Shown here in pieces: positions 54,105 through 64,000 of a stretch of 64,000 bases of DNA (within the stretch, counting starts at the first letter, position 1; each line of letters opens with the position of its first letter). The stretch spans positions 1 to 64,000 of the forward strand of contig CALMJH010000012.1 in NCBI GenBank assembly GCA_937864175.1. Direction: 5' to 3'. The DNA comes from an uncultured Burkholderiales bacterium. Its GTDB lineage: Bacteria; Pseudomonadota; Gammaproteobacteria; Burkholderiales; Burkholderiaceae_A. The position numbers were made by a program, and so were the translations under genes. The notes under the pieces were generated by a model. The model saw only the letters and a list, made by a program, of their open reading frames with translations, was not told the DNA's origin and ran no database searches.

Positions 54105-54673
54105 CAGACCCTCGTACCCGCAGCCTTGCAGGCCAGGATGAAGTCACAGACCTCGCGAACTGCTCCACCGCCGGCGGGCAGGCTCGAGACCCACATGGCC
54201 TCTTGTCGAACAGTCTCAATGGCGGTGGGCACACTGGCCGAGAACCCCACTGCTTGCAGGACCGGCAGGTCCGGCAGGTCATCGCCCATATGACCGCAGT
54301 CCAAGACCGCCAGTCCCCGTCGGCGACAGATGGCCTGCAGACAGTCGAGCTTGTCTGAAAGGCCCAGGTGCACCTCCTCAAGCCCCAATTCCTGGGCCCT
54401 GGCCATGACTGCGGGGTGGCTGCGACCGCTCAGCACGCCCACCAGCACACCGGCCTCGCTTAGCATCTTCAGGCCATGACCATCCAAGACATGAAACCGT
54501 TTCAAGGACTCGCCTTGGCCATCGTAAAAGAGTCCCCCGTCGGTCATCACGCCATCGACATCAAAAAACATGGCTGCCAGCCCAGCCGCCCGGCTTCGCA
54601 CCAGGGCGGTCTGCTGGAGGTCCGTCCAGTCAGTCCCGGGGGCCTGAAGGGAGGCTGCGCTGGGAGTGGTCAT
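54104..54673 (-). CDS. kdsC: 3-deoxy-D-manno-octulosonate 8-phosphate phosphatase
   Basis: AMFFDVDGVMTDGGLFYDGQGESLKRFHVLDGHGLKML. Confidence 0.94.
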   Translation of the reverse strand: MTTPSAASLQAPGTDWTDLQQTALVRSRAAGLAAMFFDVDGVMTDGGLFYDGQGESLKRFHVLDGHGLKMLSEAGVLVGVLSGRSHPAVMARAQELGLEEVHLGLSDKLDCLQAICRRRGLAVLDCGHMGDDLPDLPVLQAVGFSASVPTAIETVRQEAMWVSSLPAGGGAVREVCDFILACKAAGTRV

Positions 54674-55680
54674 CAGAGAATCTTGGCCTCTAGCAGGTCG
54701 TGCAGGCCAATGGCACCAATGAGCACCTGCTGGTCATCGACGATGAGCAGATGGTTGATGCGGGTGGAGTCCATCAGGTGGGCTGCCTCGGTCGCCAGGG
54801 CCTCTGCCGAGATGGTCTGGGCCGAACGGGTCATCACCGCATCCACGGTAAGGCTTGGAGTGAGACGGTTCTGGCCCAGCAGGCGCCGCAGGTCACCATC
54901 GGTGAAGATGCCCTGAGCCCGGCCCTGGGCATCGACCACGCAGGTCATGCCCATGCGCTTGGCGCCCATCTCGGCCAGTGCGTCGGTCAGCAGAGTACCC
55001 GCGCGAACCCGGGGAATCTGGTCACCTGTCCGCATCACGTCCGCCACGCGCACCAGGAGTCGTCGGCCAAGGCTGCCGCCGGGGTGAGACTTGGCAAAGT
55101 CCTCGGCCCGAAAGCCTCGCATCTCCAGAACAGCCACGGCCAGGGCATCGCCCAGGGCCAGCGCGGCTGTGGTGCTGGCGGTGGGCGCAAGGTTGAGTGG
55201 GCAGGCTTCTTCCAAGACGCTGGCACAGAGGTGAAGGTCGGCCAATTTGGCCAGAGTGGATTGGGCATGGCCGGTCACGGCAATGAGTCGGGCCCCCATG
55301 CGCTTAAGGTGCGGAGCAATCAGCCGCAACTCGTCGGTCTCACCGGAATAGGAAAAAGCCAATACCAGGTCGTCGGCCTGGACCATGCCCAGGTCGCCGT
55401 GTTGGGCCTCGGCGGGGTGAACAAAAAAGGCGGGCGTGCCGGTAGAGGCAAAGGTGGCGGCCACCTTGCGGGCCACATGCCCACTCTTGCCCATGCCCGT
55501 CACCACCAGACGCCCCTTTAGGCCGTAGATCGCCTCGACGGCGCGAGCCGTGTTGGCATCGAGCTGATCCACCAGACCACCGACGGCCTGGGCCTCAATC
55601 TGAAGGACGCGACGGCAGCGCGCCAGGATCTCGTCATGGGACCCAGAGGCAGGCTGGAGGCTGGATTTCGCTGATGTCAT
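54673..55680 (-). CDS. kdsD: D-arabinose-5-phosphate isomerase (KpsF/GutQ)
   Basis: GRLVVTGMGKSGHVARKVAATFASTGTPAFFVHPAEAQHGDLGM; tandem CBS domains. Confidence 0.95.
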   Translation of the reverse strand: MTSAKSSLQPASGSHDEILARCRRVLQIEAQAVGGLVDQLDANTARAVEAIYGLKGRLVVTGMGKSGHVARKVAATFASTGTPAFFVHPAEAQHGDLGMVQADDLVLAFSYSGETDELRLIAPHLKRMGARLIAVTGHAQSTLAKLADLHLCASVLEEACPLNLAPTASTTAALALGDALAVAVLEMRGFRAEDFAKSHPGGSLGRRLLVRVADVMRTGDQIPRVRAGTLLTDALAEMGAKRMGMTCVVDAQGRAQGIFTDGDLRRLLGQNRLTPSLTVDAVMTRSAQTISAEALATEAAHLMDSTRINHLLIVDDQQVLIGAIGLHDLLEAKIL

Positions 55681-55714
55681 GAGGGCAGTTTTGGTTGCTA
55701 CACTGGCCATAGTA

Positions 55715-57730
55715 ATGGAATCAATCCTGAGTCTCATCGTTGCGCTGTTGGCGGTCTCGGTCGGTGTGGTGATGGCGGCCCGGGCAGCCCGACTTCCACC
55801 ACTGATCGGCTACCTGGTTGTGGGGGTCGCCTTTGGGCCGCACGCACTGGGCGTTGCCCCGGACAGCGAGGTCACCCGCTGGCTGGCCGAGATTGGGGTG
55901 GTCTTTCTGATGTTCTCCATCGGCGTGGAGTTCAGCCTGCCCCGGCTAAGAGCCATGAAAAAGCTAGTGCTTGGACTCGGCTCGGCCCAAGTCTTGGCGA
56001 CCATCGCAGTGGTCACGGGACTGGCCTTGGCCCTTGGCCCCCTGCATGGCATGTCGTGGCAGGCCTGTCTGGTCTTGGGCTGTGCCCTGGCCATGTCCTC
56101 CACCGCCATGGTCATGCGCATGGCGGCAGACCGCGGTGAACTTGAGACCGCCCATGGCCGGCCGGTGGTCGGCATTCTCCTGTTCCAAGACCTGGCGGTC
56201 GTCCCCCTCATGATTGTGGTGCCAGCCCTCGCAGCCATTGCGGGGGCCTCCGAGGCTTCGGCGACTGCGGCCGGCCAGGCCACCGACATCGCCCAGACGC
56301 TGGCCCTGGCGCTGGCCAAGGCCGCCCTGGTCCTGGTGCTGTTGGTAGTGGTGGGTCAGCGGCTGGTGGGCCCCTGGCTTACCGTGGTGGCCCGTCGCAA
56401 GTCTCAGGAACTTTTCTCCCTGAACCTGCTGCTCATGACCCTTGGCCTGGCCTGGGTGACCGAGCATCTAGGCCTCTCGCTGGCCCTGGGGGCCTTCATG
56501 GCCGGCATGCTCATCTCCGAGACCGAGTTTCGCTATCAGGTGGAGGCTGACATTCGGCCTTACCGCGACGTCCTCATGGGCCTGTTTTTCATCACGGTGG
56601 GCATGCGCCTCAACCTGGCCGTCGTGGCCGACCAGGCCCCTATTCTGCTGGCGCTTCTGCTGGCCTACATCCTTGCAAAAGTCTTGGTCATTGCGGGCCT
56701 GGCCAGGCTCTTCGGGGTGGCCCCCGGCCCCTCGCTGCGGGCTGGTCTCTGGCTCTTTCAGGCTGGAGAGTTTGGCTTTGTCTTGCTCGACCCCTCGCTC
56801 ATTGGTGGGCTTTTGCCTGATGAGGTCCTTCAGCTGGTGCTGGCAGGCATGGTGGTCTCCATGCTGCTGACGCCCTTTGTGGTGGACCGCAGCGACGGCC
56901 TGGTCTTGCGTCTGGCCCGCTCCGAATTTCTGCGCCGATCGCTGGAGATCCACCGCATTGCCAGTCAGGCGGTAAGCGCTGACAAGCACCTCATCATCTG
57001 CGGCTTTGGCCGCTGCGGTCAGAACTTGGCGCAGCTGCTTGACCAAGAAAAGATTGACTACGTGGCCCTGGACCTCGACCCGCAGAGAACCCGCGAGGCT
57101 GCGGCGGCCGGTAACTCGGTGGTCTTTGGCGATGCCGCCCGCCGCGAGACGCTGCTGGCCGCAGGCATCCACCGAGCGACCTCCGTGGTCATCACTTATG
57201 CCGACCGGGCCTCGGCCATCCAGGTCATTCTTGCGGTCCGCCAGTTGGCGCCGCAGCTGCCAGTCATTGTCCGGGCCCGCGACGACGGCGACCTAGCCTC
57301 ACTGCGTGACGCTGGCGCCACCGAGGTCGTCCCCGAGGTGATCGAAGGCAGTCTCATGCTTGCCTCGCATGCCCTGGCCCTGGCTGGGGTACCACTGCAC
57401 CGCGTGGTCCGTCGGGTCCGCGAAGTGCGCGACAACCGCTATGGGCTGTTTCGGGGGGTCTTTCGCGGCAGCGATGACGACTATCTCGAGCGCACCGAGG
57501 ATGCCGTCATGCTGCGAACCCTGGTAGTGCCCAAGACCTCTGCCATGGCGGGCCGGCGAATTGCCGACCTGGGTCTGGCGGGGATGGGCGTAGACATTGC
57601 CACCCTCAAGCGTGCCGGGCGTCGGCAGACCCTTACCGACGACATGCTCCTGCTGGCTGAGGACGCCCTGGTCTTGCGAGGCACGGCCGAGGCGTTGGCC
57701 GAAGCCGAGACCCTGCTCAACGCTGGGTAG
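55715..57730 (+). CDS. Monovalent cation:proton antiporter-2 (KefB/YbaL type) with TrkA-N and TrkA-C domains
   Basis: LPPLIGYLVVGVAFGP, IGVVFLMFSIGVEFSLP; HLIICGFGRCGQNLAQLL. Confidence 0.92.
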   Translation: MESILSLIVALLAVSVGVVMAARAARLPPLIGYLVVGVAFGPHALGVAPDSEVTRWLAEIGVVFLMFSIGVEFSLPRLRAMKKLVLGLGSAQVLATIAVVTGLALALGPLHGMSWQACLVLGCALAMSSTAMVMRMAADRGELETAHGRPVVGILLFQDLAVVPLMIVVPALAAIAGASEASATAAGQATDIAQTLALALAKAALVLVLLVVVGQRLVGPWLTVVARRKSQELFSLNLLLMTLGLAWVTEHLGLSLALGAFMAGMLISETEFRYQVEADIRPYRDVLMGLFFITVGMRLNLAVVADQAPILLALLLAYILAKVLVIAGLARLFGVAPGPSLRAGLWLFQAGEFGFVLLDPSLIGGLLPDEVLQLVLAGMVVSMLLTPFVVDRSDGLVLRLARSEFLRRSLEIHRIASQAVSADKHLIICGFGRCGQNLAQLLDQEKIDYVALDLDPQRTREAAAAGNSVVFGDAARRETLLAAGIHRATSVVITYADRASAIQVILAVRQLAPQLPVIVRARDDGDLASLRDAGATEVVPEVIEGSLMLASHALALAGVPLHRVVRRVREVRDNRYGLFRGVFRGSDDDYLERTEDAVMLRTLVVPKTSAMAGRRIADLGLAGMGVDIATLKRAGRRQTLTDDMLLLAEDALVLRGTAEALAEAETLLNAG

Positions 57731-57739
57731 AATGCGGCC

Positions 57740-58591
57740 ATGCCCGCAACGTCCGCCATGTCCCTTAGCGACCCCGACTCGGCCTGCCTGAGCTTCGACC
57801 GGGTGCGGTTTGGCTACGGCCCCCGCACCATCATTCAAGACCTGAGCCTGACTGTTCAAAAGGGCGAGGTCATGGCCATCATGGGGGGCTCGGGGGTGGG
57901 CAAGACCACCCTGTTGCGACTCATCGCCGGACTGGTCCAGCCCGCCAGTGGAGAGCTGCGGGTCTTTGGCCAGCCACTGCTGGGCGACCAGATTCAAGAC
58001 CTCTATGCCATTCGTCGTCGCATGGGCCTACTCTTTCAGTTTGGCGCGCTCTTTACCGACCTCTCGTGTTTTGAAAACGTGGCCTTCCCCCTGCGCGAGC
58101 ATGCAAAACTGCCCGAGTCGCTTCTTCAAGACGTGGTGCTCTTAAAGCTCGAGGCCGTTGGCCTTCGGGGTGCGGCCCACCTGATGCCCAGCGAGATCTC
58201 CGGCGGCATGGCCCGCCGTGTGGCCCTGGCCAGGGCCATTGCTCTGGACCCCGAACTGATTCTCTATGACGAGCCCTTTGCCGGCCTAGACCCCATCTCC
58301 TTGGGGGTTACCGCCCGTCTCATTCGTCGGCTCAACGACGCCCTGGGCGCTGCCTCGGTCATCGTCACCCACGACGTGGAGGAGACCTTTGAGATTGCCG
58401 ACCGCGTGGCGGTCTTGGCGCCCTCGGAAGAGGGGGCTCGACTCGTGGCCCTGGGGACACCGCAGGAGTTGCTGGACTCCTCGGACCCCTATGTTCGGCA
58501 ATTTCTCGAAGGCCGCGAGGAGGGCCCCGTCCAGTTTCACTACCCTGCGGACTCGCTTGCCCGGGGCTTTCTGGGGGGCCAGCGCCGGTGA
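57740..58591 (+). CDS. mlaF: Phospholipid transport ABC ATPase MlaF
   Basis: VMAIMGGSGVGKTTLLRLIAGL; SGGMARRVALARAIALDPELILYDEPFAGLDPIS. Confidence 0.95.
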   Translation: MPATSAMSLSDPDSACLSFDRVRFGYGPRTIIQDLSLTVQKGEVMAIMGGSGVGKTTLLRLIAGLVQPASGELRVFGQPLLGDQIQDLYAIRRRMGLLFQFGALFTDLSCFENVAFPLREHAKLPESLLQDVVLLKLEAVGLRGAAHLMPSEISGGMARRVALARAIALDPELILYDEPFAGLDPISLGVTARLIRRLNDALGAASVIVTHDVEETFEIADRVAVLAPSEEGARLVALGTPQELLDSSDPYVRQFLEGREEGPVQFHYPADSLARGFLGGQRR

Positions 58592-59376
58592 ATCCCCTGC
58601 AGCGCATCTCGGGTCTGGGCGCCAACACCCTTGCCTTTGTCGAAAACCTTGGCGGCTTTGCACGGCTGACGGTGGGCCTTCTGGCCAGGCTGGCCAGCAT
58701 TCTTCGGCGCCCCAACCTCATTGCTGGCCAGATACATTTTCTTGGCAACCACTCCCTGGCCATCATCGTTGTCTCCGGACTCTTCGTGGGCCTGGTGCTG
58801 GGCCTGCAGGGCTACTACACCCTTCGCCGGTATGGCTCCGAAGAGGCTCTGGGCCTTCTGGTTGCACTCTCTCTGGTTCGCGAATTGGGCCCTGTCGTCT
58901 CTGCCTTGCTCTTTGCCGGCCGGGCCGGCACCGCGCTCACCGCCGAGATTGGCCTGATGAAGGCCGGCGAGCAGCTTGCCGCCCTTGAGGCCATGGCTGT
59001 GGACCCTGTGGCCAGAATCCTGGGCCCCCGGTTTGTGGGTGGCCTGGTCACCATGCCGCTGCTGGCCGCGCTTTTCTCGGCTGTTGGGGTCCTCGGAGGG
59101 TGGCTCATCGGAGTCGGGCTCATCGGGGTCGACGCCGGCGCCTTCTGGTCGCAGATGACCGAGGGCGTTGATTTTGTCGACGACATTGTCAACGGCATCA
59201 TCAAGAGCCTGGTCTTTGGCTTCACCGTCACCATGGTGGCGCTCTTCATGGGCTACCGGGCCCGCCCCACGCCAGAGGGAGTGGCCAGGGCTACGACCAT
59301 GACGGTGGTGGCCGGGTCCTTGGCTGTTCTTGGGCTTGATTTCATGCTCACCGCTTTTATGTTCGGTGCGCTCTGA
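58588..59376 (+). CDS. mlaE: Phospholipid transport permease MlaE
   Basis: VALSLVRELGPVVSALLFAGRAGTALTAEIGLMKAGEQLAALEAMAVDPVARI. Confidence 0.96.
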   Translation: MNPLQRISGLGANTLAFVENLGGFARLTVGLLARLASILRRPNLIAGQIHFLGNHSLAIIVVSGLFVGLVLGLQGYYTLRRYGSEEALGLLVALSLVRELGPVVSALLFAGRAGTALTAEIGLMKAGEQLAALEAMAVDPVARILGPRFVGGLVTMPLLAALFSAVGVLGGWLIGVGLIGVDAGAFWSQMTEGVDFVDDIVNGIIKSLVFGFTVTMVALFMGYRARPTPEGVARATTMTVVAGSLAVLGLDFMLTAFMFGAL

Positions 59377-59402
59377 CAGGCTCGCTCTGATAGGCTATTG
59401 GC

Positions 59403-59888
59403 ATGCAACGCACCATAAACCTGCTGGTTGGACTTTTCGTGCTGCTGGGCCTGCTGGCCTTGCTGTTTTTGTCGCTGAAAGTCAGCAACCTCACCACCAT
59501 GGGATCGGGTCCCACCTACACCGTCTTGGCCAACTTCGACGACATTGGTGGACTCAAACCCCGGGCGGCCGTTCGCAGTGCCGGGGTGGTGGTCGGTCGC
59601 GTTGGTCAGATTGGATTTGACGACCAGCGCTACCAGGCGGTGGTCACCCTTGAACTCAACCAAGGCGTTAAGTTTCCCAAGGACAGCTCGGCCCAGATTC
59701 TCACGGCGGGACTCCTGGGCGAAAAATACATCGGCATTCTGCCGGGCGCAGAATCCGAGCCCCTAAAAGACCAAGACCGCATCAAGCTGACTCAGTCGGC
59801 GGTGGTCCTCGAAAACATCATCTCCCAGTTCTTGTATAGCCGTGATTCCGGTGGCGCCAGTCAGGCGGCCGACGGGGGCATCAAGTGA
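59403..59888 (+). CDS. mlaD: MCE-domain phospholipid transport protein MlaD
   Basis: YTVLANFDDIGGLKPRAAVRSAGVVVGRVGQIGFD. Confidence 0.95.
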   Translation: MQRTINLLVGLFVLLGLLALLFLSLKVSNLTTMGSGPTYTVLANFDDIGGLKPRAAVRSAGVVVGRVGQIGFDDQRYQAVVTLELNQGVKFPKDSSAQILTAGLLGEKYIGILPGAESEPLKDQDRIKLTQSAVVLENIISQFLYSRDSGGASQAADGGIK

Positions 59889-60646
59889 CCACCCTCCTGG
59901 CGTGGACTCGTCGGCTCTCGGCCGGGCTGGGGCTGGCCTTGTTGGCCGGCTGCGCCAGCCTGCCGGCTGGACATCAGGGCGACCCCCGGGATCCCTGGGA
60001 GCGGTACAACCGGGCCGTCTTTGAGTTCAACACCCAGGTCGACGAGGCCGTGATTAAACCGGTGGCCCAAGGCTATAAAAACTACGTGCCCGAGCCGGTT
60101 CGCACCGCCTTTGGCAACTTTTTTAGCAACCTGGGCGACATCGTCAACACACTGCACCACCTGCTGCAGGGCGAACCCTCCAAGGCTGGCAACGCCGCCA
60201 CTCGAGTGGTTATCAACACCACCATCGGCGTCTTGGGCCTGGGCGACCCGGCTGGCAGCATGGGCTATGCCAAGACCAACGAAGATTTTGGTCAGACCTT
60301 TGGCCGTTGGGGATCAGAGCCTGGCCCCTACTTCGTCTTGCCGCTTCTTGGTCCCAGCACGGTTCGCGACACGGTGGGCCGGGTCGCGGACTTCACCACC
60401 GACCCCTTCCAGCAGATCTTCACGGTGGGGAGCACCACCGAGTGGTCTCTGCGTGCAACCCGAATTGTCGATGCCAGGGCCGGGCTGCTGGACATGGAGT
60501 CCACGCTCGATGCCCTCTCGTTCGACCGCTACCTGAGTGTCCGTGATGCCTACCTGGCCAGACGGGCCCAGCAGGTCAACGATGGACGTTTACCGGCCCC
60601 TCAGCAGTCCTCAGCAGCCCCGGCCCAGTTCACCCAACGGTGGTAA
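59885..60646 (+). CDS. mlaA: Phospholipid-binding lipoprotein MlaA/VacJ
   Basis: Lipobox LLAGC; DPWERYNRAVFEFNTQVDEAVIKPVAQGYKNYVPEPVR. Confidence 0.95.
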   Translation: MTTLLAWTRRLSAGLGLALLAGCASLPAGHQGDPRDPWERYNRAVFEFNTQVDEAVIKPVAQGYKNYVPEPVRTAFGNFFSNLGDIVNTLHHLLQGEPSKAGNAATRVVINTTIGVLGLGDPAGSMGYAKTNEDFGQTFGRWGSEPGPYFVLPLLGPSTVRDTVGRVADFTTDPFQQIFTVGSTTEWSLRATRIVDARAGLLDMESTLDALSFDRYLSVRDAYLARRAQQVNDGRLPAPQQSSAAPAQFTQRW

Positions 60647-60648
60647 CC

Positions 60649-61347
60649 ATGACCATGTACCAAGCCCCTCAGCCTAGCCAGTCGATGTCGGTCTCCAGCC
60701 GACTGCGACGGCAGCTGACCAGTCTTGGCCTGGTGATGGGCGCAGCCCTGTTCGTCCTGCCGGGACAGGTCCTGGCTCAGGCCGTCACCGATCCGGATGC
60801 CCTCATCAAGTCGGTTACCCAGGACATCCTGGACACCATTCGCAAAGACCGCAGCCTGCAGGCCGGCGACCTCACCAGGCTCAACACCCTGGTCGACCAG
60901 CGCGTCATGCCCGTGGTCAATTTCTCGCGCATGACGGCTCTAACAGTTGGGGTTCACTGGCGTCGCGCGACCCCTGAGCAACAAGACAAGCTGATGACCG
61001 CCTTCCGCGAACTGCTTCTGCTCACCTATGCGGACGCCCTCAAGCAAGTTCAGGACACCACCGTTCAGGTTCGGCCCGCCCGATACGCCCCAGAGGACAC
61101 CGATGTCATCGTGCGCACCTTTGTGGTCCGCACAGGCAAAGAGCCCATTCAACTCGACTACCGGCTTGAGAAGTCGGGCAGTGGTTGGAAGATCTACGAC
61201 TTCAACGTTCTTGGCCTCTGGCTGGTCGACCACTACCGCAGCCAGTTCGGTCAGCTGGCCAGTGCGCGGGGAATCGACGGCCTGATTGCAGCCCTCAACG
61301 CCAAGAACCAGTCCCTGCGCAAGCTCGCTGCGAAGTCGGGCTCCTAG
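60649..61347 (+). CDS. mlaC: Phospholipid-binding periplasmic protein MlaC
   Basis: VTQDILDTIRKDR...VMPVVNFSRMTALTVGVHWRRATPEQQDKLMTAFRELLLLTYADAL. Confidence 0.94.
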   Translation: MTMYQAPQPSQSMSVSSRLRRQLTSLGLVMGAALFVLPGQVLAQAVTDPDALIKSVTQDILDTIRKDRSLQAGDLTRLNTLVDQRVMPVVNFSRMTALTVGVHWRRATPEQQDKLMTAFRELLLLTYADALKQVQDTTVQVRPARYAPEDTDVIVRTFVVRTGKEPIQLDYRLEKSGSGWKIYDFNVLGLWLVDHYRSQFGQLASARGIDGLIAALNAKNQSLRKLAAKSGS

Positions 61348-61356
61348 TCCGCCGCC

Positions 61357-61647
61357 ATGACCCCTCTCCAGCTCTCGGGGCCGCTCACGCGAGACCAGGC
61401 ACCCAGCGTGCTGCAGACCCTTCGTCAAGCACTCCAAGAACAACTCGCCCAGGCAACCGGGCCCGACCCATTGGTGGTCCATCTGCAGGGCCTCAACGAG
61501 GTGGACACCTCGGCGCTGGCGGTCTTGTTAGACCTGCAGCGCATGGCCGCCGCCCGGGGCCGTTCACTGCGCTTTGCCCAGACGCCTTCGGCCCTGCTGG
61601 CCTTAGCCCGGCTCTCGTCGGTCGAGACCCTGCTCGATTTCCAATGA
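61357..61647 (+). CDS. mlaB: STAS-domain protein MlaB
   Basis: DPLVVHLQGLNEVDTSALAVLLDLQRMAAARGRSLRFAQTPSALLALARL. Confidence 0.88.
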   Translation: MTPLQLSGPLTRDQAPSVLQTLRQALQEQLAQATGPDPLVVHLQGLNEVDTSALAVLLDLQRMAAARGRSLRFAQTPSALLALARLSSVETLLDFQ

Positions 61648-62372
61648 CACCTGCGGTTCTCTTCCAGGGCGTAAGCAAGACCTACGGCTCTGGCGCCAAG
61701 TCTTTCACGGCGCTCACCGAGGTCAATCTCCAGATCCAACAAGGCGAGTTCTTTGCGTTGCTCGGCCCCAACGGCGCGGGCAAGACCACCCTAATCGGCA
61801 TACTCTCGGGCCTGGTTCGGCCCACTCAGGGCCTGGCAAAAGTCATGGGCTTTGATGTCCAGACCCAGGGCTCTGCAGCCCGACGGGCCCTGGGTGTCGT
61901 GCCTCAGGAATTGGTCTTTGACCCCTTTTTTACCGTCCGCGAGACCCTACGTATCCAGTCAGGCTTCTTTGGCCTTGCCCGCAACGACGACTGGATTGAC
62001 GAGTGCCTGACTGCACTGGGCCTTCTGGACAAGGCCAATGCCAACATGCGGGCGTTGTCTGGCGGAATGAAGCGACGGGTGCTGGTGGCCCAGGCCCTTG
62101 TCCACCGCCCGCCGGTCATTGTCTTGGATGAGCCCACGGCCGGTGTAGACATCGAACTCCGAGAAAGCCTCTGGCGGTTTATTCAAAAACTCAACACCCA
62201 GGGCCACACCATTGTGCTGACCACCCACTACCTAGAAGAGGCCGAGCAGCTCTGCAGCCAGGTGGGTTTTCTCAAAAAGGGCCGTCTGGTCTCGGTCGAG
62301 CAGACCCAGTCCTTACTGGCCAGTTCAAGCCTTGAGCAGGCCTTTCGGCGCATTCTGGCCGATGCCGCCTAA
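61644..62372 (+). CDS. ABC transporter ATP-binding protein (YadG/CcmA-like), no adjacent permease
   Basis: [63 protein letters not shown]. Confidence 0.92.
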   Translation: MTPAVLFQGVSKTYGSGAKSFTALTEVNLQIQQGEFFALLGPNGAGKTTLIGILSGLVRPTQGLAKVMGFDVQTQGSAARRALGVVPQELVFDPFFTVRETLRIQSGFFGLARNDDWIDECLTALGLLDKANANMRALSGGMKRRVLVAQALVHRPPVIVLDEPTAGVDIELRESLWRFIQKLNTQGHTIVLTTHYLEEAEQLCSQVGFLKKGRLVSVEQTQSLLASSSLEQAFRRILADAA

Positions 62373-62381
62373 AATAGCGGC

Positions 62382-64000
<1,619 letters not shown>

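Overview
High-GC, very compact chromosomal segment. Gene content and order look like a betaproteobacterium of the Burkholderiales type; this is inferred from synteny and protein similarity recalled from memory, with no search run. About 77 protein-coding genes cover nearly the whole window, plus one tRNA-Gln(UUG). No phage, IS element, CRISPR array or defence island was seen. Main blocks: cca/NDUFA9-like/slt; one-carbon/SAM cycle (fcl, metF, ahcY, metK); lipid A acyltransferases; dapF-DUF484-xerC; COG0523 GTPase-dksA-argB-slmA; ctpA-gpmA; grxC-secB-gpsA-trmL-comF; cytochrome c oxidase and assembly cluster; rpoH/amino-acid decarboxylase/ftsY; two M16 peptidases-rsmD-coaD; ychF-pth-rplY-prs-tRNA-ispE-lolB; mutM-mutY; rapZ-hprK-ptsN-hpf-rpoN-lptBAC-kdsCD; mlaFEDACB-ABC ATPase-bolA-murA-hisG. 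The most interesting signals are non-coding. (1) The metK 5' leader can form two mutually exclusive structures, one sequestering the Shine-Dalgarno, so it is a candidate undescribed translational switch. (2) A clear SAH riboswitch precedes ahcY-metF. (3) A perfect CIRCE operator lies in the rpoH/decarboxylase divergent region. (4) The stop-codon pattern is unusual: TAG-rich, with convergent genes sharing a 4-nt TTAG/CTAG. (5) Some expected neighbours are missing: no heme A synthase or second Sco in the oxidase cluster, and no permease beside an ABC ATPase.
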